From: Arthrobacter sp. Leaf141
GTDB lineage: Bacteria > Actinomycetota > Actinomycetes > Actinomycetales > Micrococcaceae
Direction: 5' to 3'
DNA length: 64,000 bases
Assembly (NCBI RefSeq): GCF_001424565.1
Contig: NZ_LMOL01000007.1
Coordinates: 61,347-125,346 of the forward strand
A program made the translations under genes and the position numbers. The notes under the pieces are model-generated. The model did not search any database. It was not told where the DNA came from and was given only the letters and a program-made list of their open reading frames with translations. Position 1 is the first letter of the stretch. Each line of letters begins with the position of its first letter. This document shows, piece after piece, positions 17,673-26,105 of this stretch.

Positions 17673-19022
17673 ATGATTCCACGTTCCCCGGTGGCGCCCC
17701 GAATTGCCAAGCTCACAGCGCTTGGCGTCGGCGTTGCCTTTCTGGCTACGGCTTGCGGTGGCACCTCCACCCCCAGCTCGACGGAAACCACCACGGCCGC
17801 CGCATCCGGCGCCATAGCCTGTCCTGCTCCCGCAGCAGGCGCTCCTGCACCTGAAATCCCTGCGGCCGGCACAGTGCCCGCCTCGACCACCACTACCGAG
17901 ACGCCGCTTAAGATCGGTTCGCTGCTGCCGTCCACCGGTTCGCTGGCCTTCCTGGGCCCGCCCGAAATCGCCGGCGTCAACCTGGCGATCAAGGACATCA
18001 ACGACGCCGGCGGCGTCCTGGGCAAGCCTGTGGAGGTCTCACACCTCGACTCCGGTGACACCACCACCGACGTCGCCACCCAGTCCGTCACCAACCTCCT
18101 GGGCCAGGGCGTCAGTGCCATCATCGGTGCGGCATCCTCAGGCGTTTCCAAGACGGTTATCAACCAGATCACCGGTGCCGGCGTGGTCCAGTTCTCGCCC
18201 GCCAACACGTCCCTCGACTTCACCACCTGGGATGACAAGGGCCTCTACTGGCGCACCGCCCCGTCCGACCTGCTCCAGGGCTCCGTGCTGGGCAACTACG
18301 CCGTTTCCTGCGGTGCCCAGACCATGGGCATGATCGTCCTCAACGACTCCTACGGCACCGGCCTGGCCAAGACCGTCAAGTCCTCGTTTGAGGGCGCAGG
18401 CGGCAAGATCGTCGCCGAGCAGCTCTTCAACACCGGCGACACCCAGTTCAACACCCAGGTGGATGCCATTGTTGCGGCCAAGCCGGACGCCATCGGCGTG
18501 ATCACCTTCGACGAAGGCAAGAGCATCATCCCGCTGCTCCTGGGCAAGGGCATCAAGCCGGAGCAGCTGTTCCTGGTTGATGGCAACCTCAAGGACTACA
18601 GCAAGGACTTCGCGGCAGGCACCATGACGGGCGCCCACGGCACCCTTCCGGGCACCAGCGCCGGCGATGCCTTCAAGAAGAGCCTGCTGGCCATCGATCC
18701 TTCGCTGACGGACTACTCCTACGCCGGCGAGAGCTGGGACGCCACCAACCTGGTGGCTCTGGCTGCTGAAGCTGCAAAGAGCACCAAGGGTGTTGATATT
18801 GCAGCCCAGCTGCAGGCTGTGTCCAAGGACGGCGAGAAGTGCTTCAGCTTCGGCCAGTGCGTCACGCTGATCCGTGAAGGCAAGGACATCGACTACGACG
18901 GCCAGTCCGGCCCGGTGACCTTCGCCGACAGCGGAGACCCCTCCGAGGCAACCATCGGTGTCTACGAATACAGCGCCGACAACAAGTACAAGCTCGTCAA
19001 GGAAGAATTCGGCAAGCTCTAA
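17673..19022 (+). CDS. Branched-chain amino-acid ABC transporter substrate-binding lipoprotein
   Basis: Extracellular binding protein of the LivJ/LivK (periplasmic-binding type 1) family, 449 residues. A lipoprotein signal ends in the lipobox LATAC (Cys near residue 28), followed by a Thr/Ser-rich linker. The fold is marked by KIGSLLPSTGSLAFLGPPE, ggvlgkpvev and a ligand-pocket region SSGVSKTVINQ. ATG follows AGGAG in the 15 nt upstream. The cognate permease/ATPase operon lies convergently at 19378-23530. The ligand may be branched-chain amino acids, but related proteins bind amides, urea or aromatic compounds. Confidence 0.9.
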   Translation: MIPRSPVAPRIAKLTALGVGVAFLATACGGTSTPSSTETTTAAASGAIACPAPAAGAPAPEIPAAGTVPASTTTTETPLKIGSLLPSTGSLAFLGPPEIAGVNLAIKDINDAGGVLGKPVEVSHLDSGDTTTDVATQSVTNLLGQGVSAIIGAASSGVSKTVINQITGAGVVQFSPANTSLDFTTWDDKGLYWRTAPSDLLQGSVLGNYAVSCGAQTMGMIVLNDSYGTGLAKTVKSSFEGAGGKIVAEQLFNTGDTQFNTQVDAIVAAKPDAIGVITFDEGKSIIPLLLGKGIKPEQLFLVDGNLKDYSKDFAAGTMTGAHGTLPGTSAGDAFKKSLLAIDPSLTDYSYAGESWDATNLVALAAEAAKSTKGVDIAAQLQAVSKDGEKCFSFGQCVTLIREGKDIDYDGQSGPVTFADSGDPSEATIGVYEYSADNKYKLVKEEFGKL

Positions 19023-19054
19023 GCAGTAACGCCGGCTCCCTAAGAGCCTGCAGC

Positions 19055-19102
19055 GGGAGGGCCTGAGAACGGTATTGCACCGGGTTCAGGCCCTCTCCTT
19101 TT
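19055..19102 (+). terminator. Terminator of the binding-protein gene
   Basis: A 10-bp stem (19057-19066 with 19086-19095), extendable by a G-U and a G-C pair, has a 19-nt loop and ends in CCTTTT. Confidence 0.75.
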
Positions 19103-19285
19103 GCCCGAAACCGGGTCGGGAAATTGTCGTAAGGTGCTGGAATACCTGGGTTATGGAGGTCCTTCCGGCTCCGATGAAGCTGACGACGGCGGCACGCACC
19201 GCCGATCTCAGCCCCGGCGGGGTGCCGGATGCGGCCGCCGGGCTACGGCACGTTCCCGCAGTGCGGACCAGCGACGTTAAAGCAG

Positions 19286-19350
19286 GTGTGGGCTGCCTCC
19301 CGGAAAGTGACCCCGGAATCCGGGTCCACTTTCCGGGAGACAGCCCACAC
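19286..19350. repeat. Long imperfect inverted repeat between convergent liv units
   Basis: The arms are 19286-19295 with 19341-19350 (10 bp) and 19298-19309 with 19327-19338 (12 bp), separated by a 2x2 mismatch, giving a 65-nt hairpin. It begins 28 nt beyond the livF stop on the - strand, so it may terminate that operon, though no T-tract follows. The remainder of the 355-bp gap 19023-19377 shows no gene. Confidence 0.75.
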
Positions 19351-19377
19351 GGGGTGGTTGCTCCTAAAGAGGCAGGC

Positions 19378-20151
19378 CTATTCGACAGTGTCCGCCAACG
19401 TGCCAAGGTACAGCTGGATGACCTTCGGGTCCTTCATAAGCTCCCTGCCGGTACCGGTGTAGGCGTCCCGGCCCTGGTCCAAAACGTAGCCGCGGTCACA
19501 GATCTGCAGGCAGCGGCGGGCGTTCTGCTCCACCATGATCACGGACACCCCGGCCCTGTTGATCTCGTGGACCCGGAGGAAGGTCTCATCCTGTTTGACG
19601 GGGGAGAGGCCTGCCGAGGGTTCGTCCAGGAGCAGGACTGCCGGGTCCATCATCAGGGCGCGGCCCATCGCCACCATCTGCCGCTCGCCGCCGGAGAGCG
19701 AACCGGCGCGCTGGGCGCGGCGCTTGCCCAGCTCCGGAAACAGGCCGGTGACAAAGTCGAACCGCTGGGCAAAGTCCTTGGGCCGCTGGAACATCCCCAT
19801 CTGCAGGTTTTCCTCGATGGTCAGGGCAGCAAAGACGTTGTTGGTCTGCGGCACAAAGCCCACGCCCCGCGTCACCAGCTTGTTGGCCTTGAGCCCCGTC
19901 AGGTCCTCGCCGCGTACCACCACCGTGCCGGAGTGTACTTTCACCAACCCGAACATGGCCTTCAGGAGCGTCGACTTCCCGGCACCGTTGGGCCCGATAA
20001 TGCCGATGAGTTCGCCTTTGCGGGCCTCGATGCTGCAGCCGTTGAGGATGTTCACGCCCGGCAGGTAGCCGGCCACAAGGTCGGTGACTTTGACCACCGG
20101 GTCGCCGTCGCTGACGGGCTGGGCGGCGGGTGCCGCGCTGGTGCTGCTCAT
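19378..20151 (-). CDS. livF: Branched-chain amino-acid ABC transporter ATP-binding protein LivF
   Basis: ATPase subunit of 257 residues. It shows Walker A GPNGAGKSTLLKAMFG near residue 55, Q-loop VPQTNNVF, signature LSGGERQMVAMGRAL, Walker B VLLLDEPSAGLSP and switch VEQNARR, all typical of LivF. An unstructured N-terminal tail of about 18 residues precedes the fold. It is the last gene of livHMGF and overlaps livG by 4 nt. The long hairpin about 28 nt downstream may terminate the operon. Confidence 0.93.
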   Translation of the reverse strand: MSSTSAAPAAQPVSDGDPVVKVTDLVAGYLPGVNILNGCSIEARKGELIGIIGPNGAGKSTLLKAMFGLVKVHSGTVVVRGEDLTGLKANKLVTRGVGFVPQTNNVFAALTIEENLQMGMFQRPKDFAQRFDFVTGLFPELGKRRAQRAGSLSGGERQMVAMGRALMMDPAVLLLDEPSAGLSPVKQDETFLRVHEINRAGVSVIMVEQNARRCLQICDRGYVLDQGRDAYTGTGRELMKDPKVIQLYLGTLADTVE

Positions 20152-21218
20152 TGGCTGTTCCTATCGGTCCGGTCGGTGTCACTGCTGCCGTGGGGTCGGG
20201 GACGCCTGTTGCCCGGTTCCACGGGCCCGTCTTCGGCCGCCACCACATCCAGGGAGATGATGCCTGCGTTTTCGGTGCCAACGATTGATTCGTCGTCCGC
20301 CACCAGTTCCGCTGCAAGCTCCTTGATGCCCTCGGAATCACCGAGGTCAACATCGTGGTGGGCGCCCAGGTAGGCGTCGATGACCGCCGGGTTCTTCATG
20401 ACTTCACCCGGAGGGCCTTCGGCCACCACTTTTCCTTCGGCCATGACCACTACCCAGTCCGCGATGTGCCGGACCATGTGCATGTCATGCTCGACGAACA
20501 GAACGGTCATGCCTTCGGCCTTCAGGTTTTTGATGTGGTCCAGCAGCGACTGGGTCAGTGCCGGGTTCACACCTGCCATGGGCTCATCCAGCATGACCAG
20601 CTTGGGCCGCACCATGAGGGACCGGGCCATCTCCAGGAGCTTGCGCTGGCCACCGGACAGGGACGCAGCGTAATCGTCCTTTTTGGCATCCAGTTTGAAC
20701 TTGGCCAGCAGGACGTCCGCTTCGGCGGTGATCTGCTTTTCCCGGCCACCCCACATGCCCTTGAAGAGGGCCTTTGACAGCCGTTCCCCGGGCTGGTTAG
20801 CAGCTCCCAGGCGCATGTTTTCCATCACCGTCAGCTTGCCCATGACCTTGGTGAGCTGGAAGGTGCGCACCATGCCCATCCTGGCCACCTTGTAGGGCGA
20901 AACGCCGGCCAGGCTATGTCCCTCGAACTGCCATTTGCCGCTGTTGGGCGTATCAAATCCCGTGAGCAGGTTGAACAGTGTGGTTTTCCCGGCGCCGTTC
21001 GGTCCGATCAGCGCTGTGATCTTGTGGCGGGGGATCTCGAGGTAGTCGACGTCCACGGCGTTGATGCCGCCGAAGGTCCGGGTCACGTTCTCGGCCACCA
21101 CGATGGGATCGCGTTTTTTGCAGCCGGGCCCCGTTTCGCCGGCCGCAATGGGCCGGGTGTCCGTCATGTAGTCCGGCTCGCCGGTGGCGGCTGTGGGTTC
21201 TTCGCTGTGCAGGCTCAT
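20148..21218 (-). CDS. livG: Branched-chain amino-acid ABC transporter ATP-binding protein LivG
   Basis: ATPase subunit of 356 residues, about 100 longer than the usual LivG. The core has Walker A GPNGAGKTTLFNLLTG near residue 72, signature LSGGQRKLLEMARSL, Walker B LVMLDEPMAGVNP and switch FVEHDMHMVRHIADWV. About 40 extra residues precede the core, and an acidic then basic tail of roughly 70 residues follows the normal end (after AVIDAYLGAHH). The tail has no motif I recognise. It overlaps both livM and livF by 4 nt. A shorter start (MTDTRPIAAGE, 17 codons in) is possible. Confidence 0.92.
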   Translation of the reverse strand: MSLHSEEPTAATGEPDYMTDTRPIAAGETGPGCKKRDPIVVAENVTRTFGGINAVDVDYLEIPRHKITALIGPNGAGKTTLFNLLTGFDTPNSGKWQFEGHSLAGVSPYKVARMGMVRTFQLTKVMGKLTVMENMRLGAANQPGERLSKALFKGMWGGREKQITAEADVLLAKFKLDAKKDDYAASLSGGQRKLLEMARSLMVRPKLVMLDEPMAGVNPALTQSLLDHIKNLKAEGMTVLFVEHDMHMVRHIADWVVVMAEGKVVAEGPPGEVMKNPAVIDAYLGAHHDVDLGDSEGIKELAAELVADDESIVGTENAGIISLDVVAAEDGPVEPGNRRPRPHGSSDTDRTDRNSQ

Positions 21219-22183
21219 GCGAACGCCAGCTCCTTCTTGTTTCCAAACACGCCCTGGGGCCTGAAGATCATCAGCAGCATCAGGGCGACGCCCACCAGGA
21301 TGTACCGGAGTTGACCGGCCTGGGTTGTGGTCAGCCAGCTGACCACGCCTGAATCGATGAGCCCTGTCAGGATGCCCTGGGTCAGGGACAGCACCACCCA
21401 GAACATCATGGCGCCAATCACCGGCCCCAGGACCGTGGCCATTCCGCCCAGCAGCAGGCAGGTCCAGAGGAAGAACGTCAGTTCCGTTCCATAGTTGGTC
21501 GGCTGCACGGCGCCCCGGGGGAGCGTGAAGATCATCCCTGCGAGCCCGCCCAGGACACCACCGATGATGAGGGCCTGCATTTTGTAGGCGTAGACGTTTT
21601 TGCCCAGGGACCGGACAGCGTTTTCGTCCTCGCGGATACCCTTAAGGACCCGGCCCCAAGGGCTGCGCATCAGCAGGAACACCAGGACCGCGCAGGCGGC
21701 CACCAGGATCCAGGCCACCAGGCGGATAAAGAAGTCCCTGCTGCTCATCCCCATGTAGGAGCCTTCAGGGAAGGGGTTCATGGCGTAGAAGCCACCTTCG
21801 AAGGCGGCGAGGCCGTTGGCCGAGCCGGTCACGGCGGTCCAGCCGTTGGTGGTCACCAGGTAGCGGATGATTTCGGCGGAGGCAATGGTGACGATGGCCA
21901 GGTAGTCAGCCCGAAGCCGCAACGTGGGGATGCCCAGCAGCAGCGCGAACAAAGCTGAGCACAGCACGGCGATCAGCATCGCCACGAAGAAAGGCGCCCC
22001 GAAGGTCAGCGTGGAAATGGCAAACCCGTAGGCGCCCACTGCCATAAAACCTGCCTGCCCGAAGTTCAGCAGGCCGGAGTAGCCGAAGTGCACGGCCAGG
22101 CCCAGCGCCGCCAGGGCGTAGGCGGCGGTTGTTGGGCTGATGATCTCGCCCATCGCGTTGGAAAGGATGCTTGAAAAGTCCAT
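21215..22183 (-). CDS. livM: Branched-chain amino-acid ABC transporter permease LivM
   Basis: Polytopic permease of 322 residues in the LivM family. It has many hydrophobic helices and the conserved segments LNFGQAGFMAVGAYGFA near residue 40, LRLRADYLAIVTIASAEIIR near residue 108 and the coupling loop SPWGRVLKGIREDENAVRSLG. ATG is 12 nt after the livH stop, and the livG start overlaps its end. With LivH it forms the channel used by the binding protein at 17673. Confidence 0.93.
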   Translation of the reverse strand: MDFSSILSNAMGEIISPTTAAYALAALGLAVHFGYSGLLNFGQAGFMAVGAYGFAISTLTFGAPFFVAMLIAVLCSALFALLLGIPTLRLRADYLAIVTIASAEIIRYLVTTNGWTAVTGSANGLAAFEGGFYAMNPFPEGSYMGMSSRDFFIRLVAWILVAACAVLVFLLMRSPWGRVLKGIREDENAVRSLGKNVYAYKMQALIIGGVLGGLAGMIFTLPRGAVQPTNYGTELTFFLWTCLLLGGMATVLGPVIGAMMFWVVLSLTQGILTGLIDSGVVSWLTTTQAGQLRYILVGVALMLLMIFRPQGVFGNKKELAFA

Positions 22184-22195
22184 GGTGTTGTTTTC

Positions 22196-23530
22196 CTATC
22201 CCACTCGCTCGCGCCGGCCCAAGATGCCTTGAGGGCGGATAAGCAGCACAATGATCATGATCCCGAGGGGAATGACGTATTTGAGGTCTGCCGGTGCACC
22301 GAACACAGTGGTCAGTTCGGTGAAGAGGCCTACGATGATGGAGCCGATCAGGGCGCCGAACACTGTGCCCAGGCCGCCCAGGGTCACGCCGGCGAAGATG
22401 AGCAGCAGGATCTGCGAGCCCATGTTGAAGGTCACGCCGGGACGGTAGTACGCCCAGAGGATTCCGCCCAGGGCGGCCAGCATGCCGCCGGTGATCCAGA
22501 CAATCCGGATGACCCGGTCCACGTCGATTCCTGACGCCGCTGCCAGTGCGGGGTTGTCAGCCACGGCCCTGGTGGCCTTGCCGAGCCGCGACTTCATCAG
22601 GACCAGGCCTACGATCACAATGACCACGGCGCTGATGACCAGGGATGCCAGGTTGTTCGGGGAGATGGAGATCGGCCCGAGCTGGATTTCGGCGCTTTGT
22701 GCGTAGGGCAGCTGCTGGGTGGCGCCGCCGAAGTAGAACTGGATGATGTAGCGGACGGCCAGTGCCAGGCCGATGCTGACAATCATCATGGGGACCAGGC
22801 CGGTCCCGCGTTTTCGCAGCGGACGCCACAGGCCGGCGTCCTGGATGTAGCCGGACAGTCCGCCGCCCAACAGTGCCAGGACAATGGCCAGCCAGAAGGG
22901 CAGGCCGATGGCGTTGAAGGCGAAGACGAGGACCGCGCCCAGCGTGACCATCTCGCCGTGCGCGAAGTTGGTCAGGCCCGTGGTGCCGAAGATCAGGGAA
23001 AGGCCCACGGAGGCCAGGGCCAGGAGGAGGCCGAAGCTCAGGCCCGCCACCAGGCGGTTGATCAGGTCCTGGCCGAAGTTGCCCTGCTGGACCACGATGC
23101 CCTCGCCGAACGCGAAGACGGTGCCCTGGGTGGTGGTTCCGCCGAAGACAACGTCACGGGGGTTCTCCTGCCCATCCGCCAGCTTGATTCCTTCGGGAAG
23201 GGTGGATTCGTCCAATTCCACCTTGTAGGTGCCCTTTTCGGGGACACCAACAGCCCAGGAACCGTTTTGTCCGGACGTGGTGGAGCCTTCAAAACCTCCA
23301 CCGGACACGTTGATCTTGACGTCAGCAAGTGGCGCGCCCGCGTTACGGAGGAAGCCGCTGATGCTGAAAGGGGAGGCGGTCGACGGGGATGGTGTCGGTG
23401 ACGGGGAAGCAGCCAGGGATGCCGGTGCTGCCACGAGGAGGATCGCCATGATGGAAGCGCTGATGGCTCCGATCAGTTTCAGCAACCTGTGGCGACCTCC
23501 GGCCCGGAGGCCTTGGGTTGAACTTCTCAA
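22196..23530 (-). CDS. livH: LivH-family permease with N-terminal extracytoplasmic domain
   Basis: A 444-residue permease, roughly 150 residues longer than a standard LivH. Residues 1-42 form a signal peptide (LLKLIGAISASIMAILLVAA), then comes a Ser/Pro/Thr linker (SPSPTPSPS). Residues 55-140 are a beta-sandwich like carboxypeptidase-regulatory or Cna-B repeats (LADVKINVSGGG, TSGQNGSWAVGVPEKGTYKV). The LivH core starts near residue 155 with the helix INRLVAGLSFGLLLALASVG and the conserved GLTNFAHGEMVTLGA. The TTG start is preceded by GGAGG with 9 nt spacing. It is first gene of livHMGF. The fused domain could help dock the binding lipoprotein; that is inference. Confidence 0.9.
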   Translation of the reverse strand: MRSSTQGLRAGGRHRLLKLIGAISASIMAILLVAAPASLAASPSPTPSPSTASPFSISGFLRNAGAPLADVKINVSGGGFEGSTTSGQNGSWAVGVPEKGTYKVELDESTLPEGIKLADGQENPRDVVFGGTTTQGTVFAFGEGIVVQQGNFGQDLINRLVAGLSFGLLLALASVGLSLIFGTTGLTNFAHGEMVTLGAVLVFAFNAIGLPFWLAIVLALLGGGLSGYIQDAGLWRPLRKRGTGLVPMMIVSIGLALAVRYIIQFYFGGATQQLPYAQSAEIQLGPISISPNNLASLVISAVVIVIVGLVLMKSRLGKATRAVADNPALAAASGIDVDRVIRIVWITGGMLAALGGILWAYYRPGVTFNMGSQILLLIFAGVTLGGLGTVFGALIGSIIVGLFTELTTVFGAPADLKYVIPLGIMIIVLLIRPQGILGRRERVG

Positions 23531-23631
23531 ATTGAAAAACCTCCACTTGGGGACGGTCCAGGCTGCGCCTTTGCAACCGTTGCGAACGGACGCAGGGCTG
23601 GGGGTGCAGACTCGCCTGACACCTTCACGGG

Positions 23632-23647
23632 TGTGAGTTTCGTCACC
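23632..23647 (-). promoter_or_regulatory. CRP/GlxR-type site upstream of livHMGF
   Basis: TGTGA-N6-TCACC lies 102 nt upstream of the livH start. It has the same half-site pattern as the site in front of the convergent binding-protein gene, suggesting common control. Depending on the true promoter it could activate or repress. Confidence 0.45.
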
Positions 23648-23906
23648 CTGCTTGGCTTATGCTACAGCGCCAACCGCGCCGATATTGCTGCTGTTCAGGC
23701 CGCCATGGTCGCGATCGGATAACAACTGTGTAGCCAAATTGTTTCAACACCGTAGGAATGCTAAAGAAACATTTGTTGAGTCCCGGTATTTCTTAACAAT
23801 CGGTCTGGCCGGGTCCACCGGGCCGTCCCGTCACAGGGTCACGGTTGGGTTGCACCAGCAGGGTACGGGGAACTTTCCCGCGCGCCGCCGCGTGGGAATT
23901 GGTAGC

Positions 23907-23924
23907 GTGAACTTTAAGGTTCAC
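23907..23924 (+). promoter_or_regulatory. 18-bp dyad upstream of the BAX-inhibitor-like gene
   Basis: GTGAACTTTAAGGTTCAC is a palindrome with one mismatched pair, 30 nt before the start codon. It directly follows TAGCGT and could be an operator. Confidence 0.4.
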
Positions 23925-23954
23925 AGTCACCCACGCACATGGAGGAATACCGCA

Positions 23955-24818
23955 ATGGCACTTGGCGGCAACCCGATCTTCAACGGAAAGAACTTCCGTG
24001 GAGCCACCCAGGCACCGCCTGTTCCGCAGGCTGCCTACGGACAGGCCCCTTACGGCCAGCAGGGCTGGAACACCCAGACCCAGCAGCCGGGCATGTCCAA
24101 CGAACAGCTCCAGGACCTGTACAACCAGCCTGCCGCGGGCCCGGCCGACACCGGCCGGATGACCTTCGACGACGTCATCATGAAGACGGCAGCCTGCCTG
24201 GGCGCAGTCATTGTGGGCGCCGCCATCACCCTGACGGTTGGCATGGGCCTGGCCTCGCTGCTGATGATCGTCGGCGCCCTGGGCGGATTTGTCCTGGCGC
24301 TGGTCAACACCTTCAAAAAGCAGCCCTCACCGGCGCTGATCCTGGCGTACGCCGGCCTGGAAGGCCTCTTCCTCGGCGGCCTGACCCGGATCCTGGATGC
24401 CCAGTTCCCGGGCGTTGGCCTGCAGGCAGTGGTGGGCACGCTGTCCGTCTTCGCCGTCACACTGCTGCTCTTCAAGAGCGGCAAGGTCCGCGCCACCCCC
24501 AAGGCCATGCGCTTCTTTATGATCGCCATGGCCGGGTACGCACTGTTTTCCATCGTGAACCTGGTAATGATGCTGACCGGCGTTACGCAGGAGCCGTTCG
24601 GCCTGCGCAGCGGCGTTATGGGTGTGGTGATCGGCATCCTGGCCATCGGCCTCGCTGCCTTCTCGCTGATCATGGACTTCACCAGCATTGAAGCCGGCGT
24701 CCGCAGCGGCGCCCCGCAGCGCTTCTCCTGGACGGCTGCCTTCGGCCTGACCGTCACCCTGGTGTGGCTCTACGTGGAGATCATCCGCCTTCTGGCCATC
24801 CTGCGCGGGGACGACTGA
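23955..24818 (+). CDS. BAX-inhibitor-1 / YccA-family membrane protein
   Basis: Membrane protein of 287 residues. A Gln/Pro/Ala-rich cytoplasmic tail of about 65 residues (GQAPYGQQGWNTQTQQPG) precedes seven or so hydrophobic helices of the Bax inhibitor-1 like family. Family features include a buried C-terminal Asp region (LIMDFTSIEAGVRSGAP). In bacteria the family is linked to ion leak and protease modulation, with no firm role. ATG 23955 is selected by GGAGGAAT at 23941-23948. It is monocistronic, ending at a strong bidirectional terminator shared with galK. Confidence 0.88.
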   Translation: MALGGNPIFNGKNFRGATQAPPVPQAAYGQAPYGQQGWNTQTQQPGMSNEQLQDLYNQPAAGPADTGRMTFDDVIMKTAACLGAVIVGAAITLTVGMGLASLLMIVGALGGFVLALVNTFKKQPSPALILAYAGLEGLFLGGLTRILDAQFPGVGLQAVVGTLSVFAVTLLLFKSGKVRATPKAMRFFMIAMAGYALFSIVNLVMMLTGVTQEPFGLRSGVMGVVIGILAIGLAAFSLIMDFTSIEAGVRSGAPQRFSWTAAFGLTVTLVWLYVEIIRLLAILRGDD

Positions 24819-24854
24819 CGCCCCAGCCGGCACACCGCCGTCGTACGCAAGCAC

Positions 24855-24888
24855 AAAGCAGGCCCCACCAAATGGTGGGGCCTGCTTT
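24855..24888. terminator. Bidirectional terminator between BAX-like gene and galK
   Basis: A 16-bp perfect inverted repeat (24855-24870 with 24873-24888) carries A-rich and T-rich flanks on both sides, followed on + by GTTGTT. It serves both convergent genes. Confidence 0.93.
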
Positions 24889-24917
24889 GTTGTTACAGCC
24901 TGGTTGCCCGTGGCGCC

Positions 24918-26105
24918 TTATGAGATGCGCATGGCGCCCGCGGCGGGGGACACCGTGAAGATGTCCGGGGCAGTAAACCCGGCGTCCGCAAAAGCCTTGA
25001 CGACGGCGTCCCGCACCTTTTGTTCGTCGCCCACCGGCGTGAGGGCGATCGCCGCGCCGCCGAAGCCGCCGCCGGTCATCCGGGCCCCAATGGCGCCGTT
25101 GGCGCGCGCGGTGTCCACCGCGACGTCCAGTTCGGGGCAGGAGATTTCGAAATCATCACGCATGGAAACGTGGCTGGCGTCCAGCAGTGCGCCGATGGCG
25201 GCCGGGCCCTGGGCCGCCAGCAGCTCCACCGTCTGCAGGACCCTGTCGTTCTCGGTGACCACGTGCCGCACCCGGCGGAACGTCAGTTCGTCCAGCAGGC
25301 CGCTGGCCTCCTCCAGGTCCGCCACCTGGACATCGCGCAGGGCCCTGACCCCAAGGACTTCCGCCCCCAGCTCGCAGGAGGCGCGGCGTGAGGCGTAGCC
25401 GCCGTCCGCATGCGAGTGCGACACCTTGGTGTCGATCACCAGCATGATCAGGCCCGCAGGCCCGGTTTCAAACGGGACGAGGCTGGCATTCTGGTCCCGG
25501 CAATCAAGGAACACCGCGTGGCCCTTGGAGCCGCGCAGTGACGCGGACTGGTCCATGATGCCCGTAGGCGCACCCACGAAATCGTTTTCGGCCTGCTGGG
25601 TTGCCAACACCATGTCCTGGGCGGTGAGCCCGGCGCCCGTCAGTTCATTCAGCGCCGACACAACGGCGCACTCGATGGCGTGCGAGGAGGACAGTCCGGC
25701 GCCCAGCGGGACGTCCGAGTCCAGCAGCAGGTCGAGGCCGGGAACATCGATTCCGCGCTGGCGCAGCGCCCACATGACACCCAGCGGGTACTTGGTCCAG
25801 CCCTTGGCCGATCCGGGTTCGAGCGCATCCAGCGTGGTGGTGACCACACCCTGGTCACCATAGGTGGACAGCAGGCGGACGGTAGTGTCCCGGCGGACGC
25901 CGATGGCAACCCGGGCCGTCCGGTCGATCGCAAACGGGAGGACAAAACCTTCGTTGTAGTCGGTATGTTCGCCGATCAGGTTGACCCGGCCCGGCGCCTG
26001 CCAGGTTCCATCCGGAACGGCACCGAAAGCCTGGGTGAAGCGGGCGGCCAGGTGAGCGGACCCGGCAGGGCCGGGGGAAGTTTTGGGGGCGGGGGCGGCG
26101 TTCAA
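24918..26105 (-). CDS. galK: Galactokinase
   Basis: GHMP-family kinase (395 residues) that phosphorylates D-galactose to galactose 1-phosphate (Leloir pathway). It has the galactokinase signature GRVNLIGEHTDYNEGFVLP near residue 42, the ATP-binding GHMP loop PLGAGLSSSHAIE near residue 140, and the C-terminal GGGFGGAAIAL. The TTG start overlaps the galT stop (TTGA) and has AAGGAG 7 nt upstream inside galT, indicating coupling. It is the second gene of galTK. Confidence 0.95.
   Translation of the reverse strand: MNAAPAPKTSPGPAGSAHLAARFTQAFGAVPDGTWQAPGRVNLIGEHTDYNEGFVLPFAIDRTARVAIGVRRDTTVRLLSTYGDQGVVTTTLDALEPGSAKGWTKYPLGVMWALRQRGIDVPGLDLLLDSDVPLGAGLSSSHAIECAVVSALNELTGAGLTAQDMVLATQQAENDFVGAPTGIMDQSASLRGSKGHAVFLDCRDQNASLVPFETGPAGLIMLVIDTKVSHSHADGGYASRRASCELGAEVLGVRALRDVQVADLEEASGLLDELTFRRVRHVVTENDRVLQTVELLAAQGPAAIGALLDASHVSMRDDFEISCPELDVAVDTARANGAIGARMTGGGFGGAAIALTPVGDEQKVRDAVVKAFADAGFTAPDIFTVSPAAGAMRIS

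Larger units (their letters stand above)
23531..23954. other. Divergent regulatory region between livHMGF and the BAX-inhibitor-like gene
   Basis: This 424-bp gap holds no supported gene. It is locally AT-rich around 23700-23800. On the - strand TTGAAA-N17-TGTTAT (about 23726-23754) and TAGCAT (23659-23664) are possible promoter elements for livH. The CRP-type site and the dyad listed separately lie within it. Confidence 0.5.

Noticed and set aside
19075..20373. Open frame of 432 codons on the + strand over livF
   Set aside because: Begins in the terminator of the binding-protein gene and is antisense to a clear ABC ATPase.
23907..23924. CRP site at the BAX-inhibitor-like promoter
   Set aside because: The GTGA and TCAC halves are separated by 10 nt instead of 6, so I list it only as an unassigned dyad.
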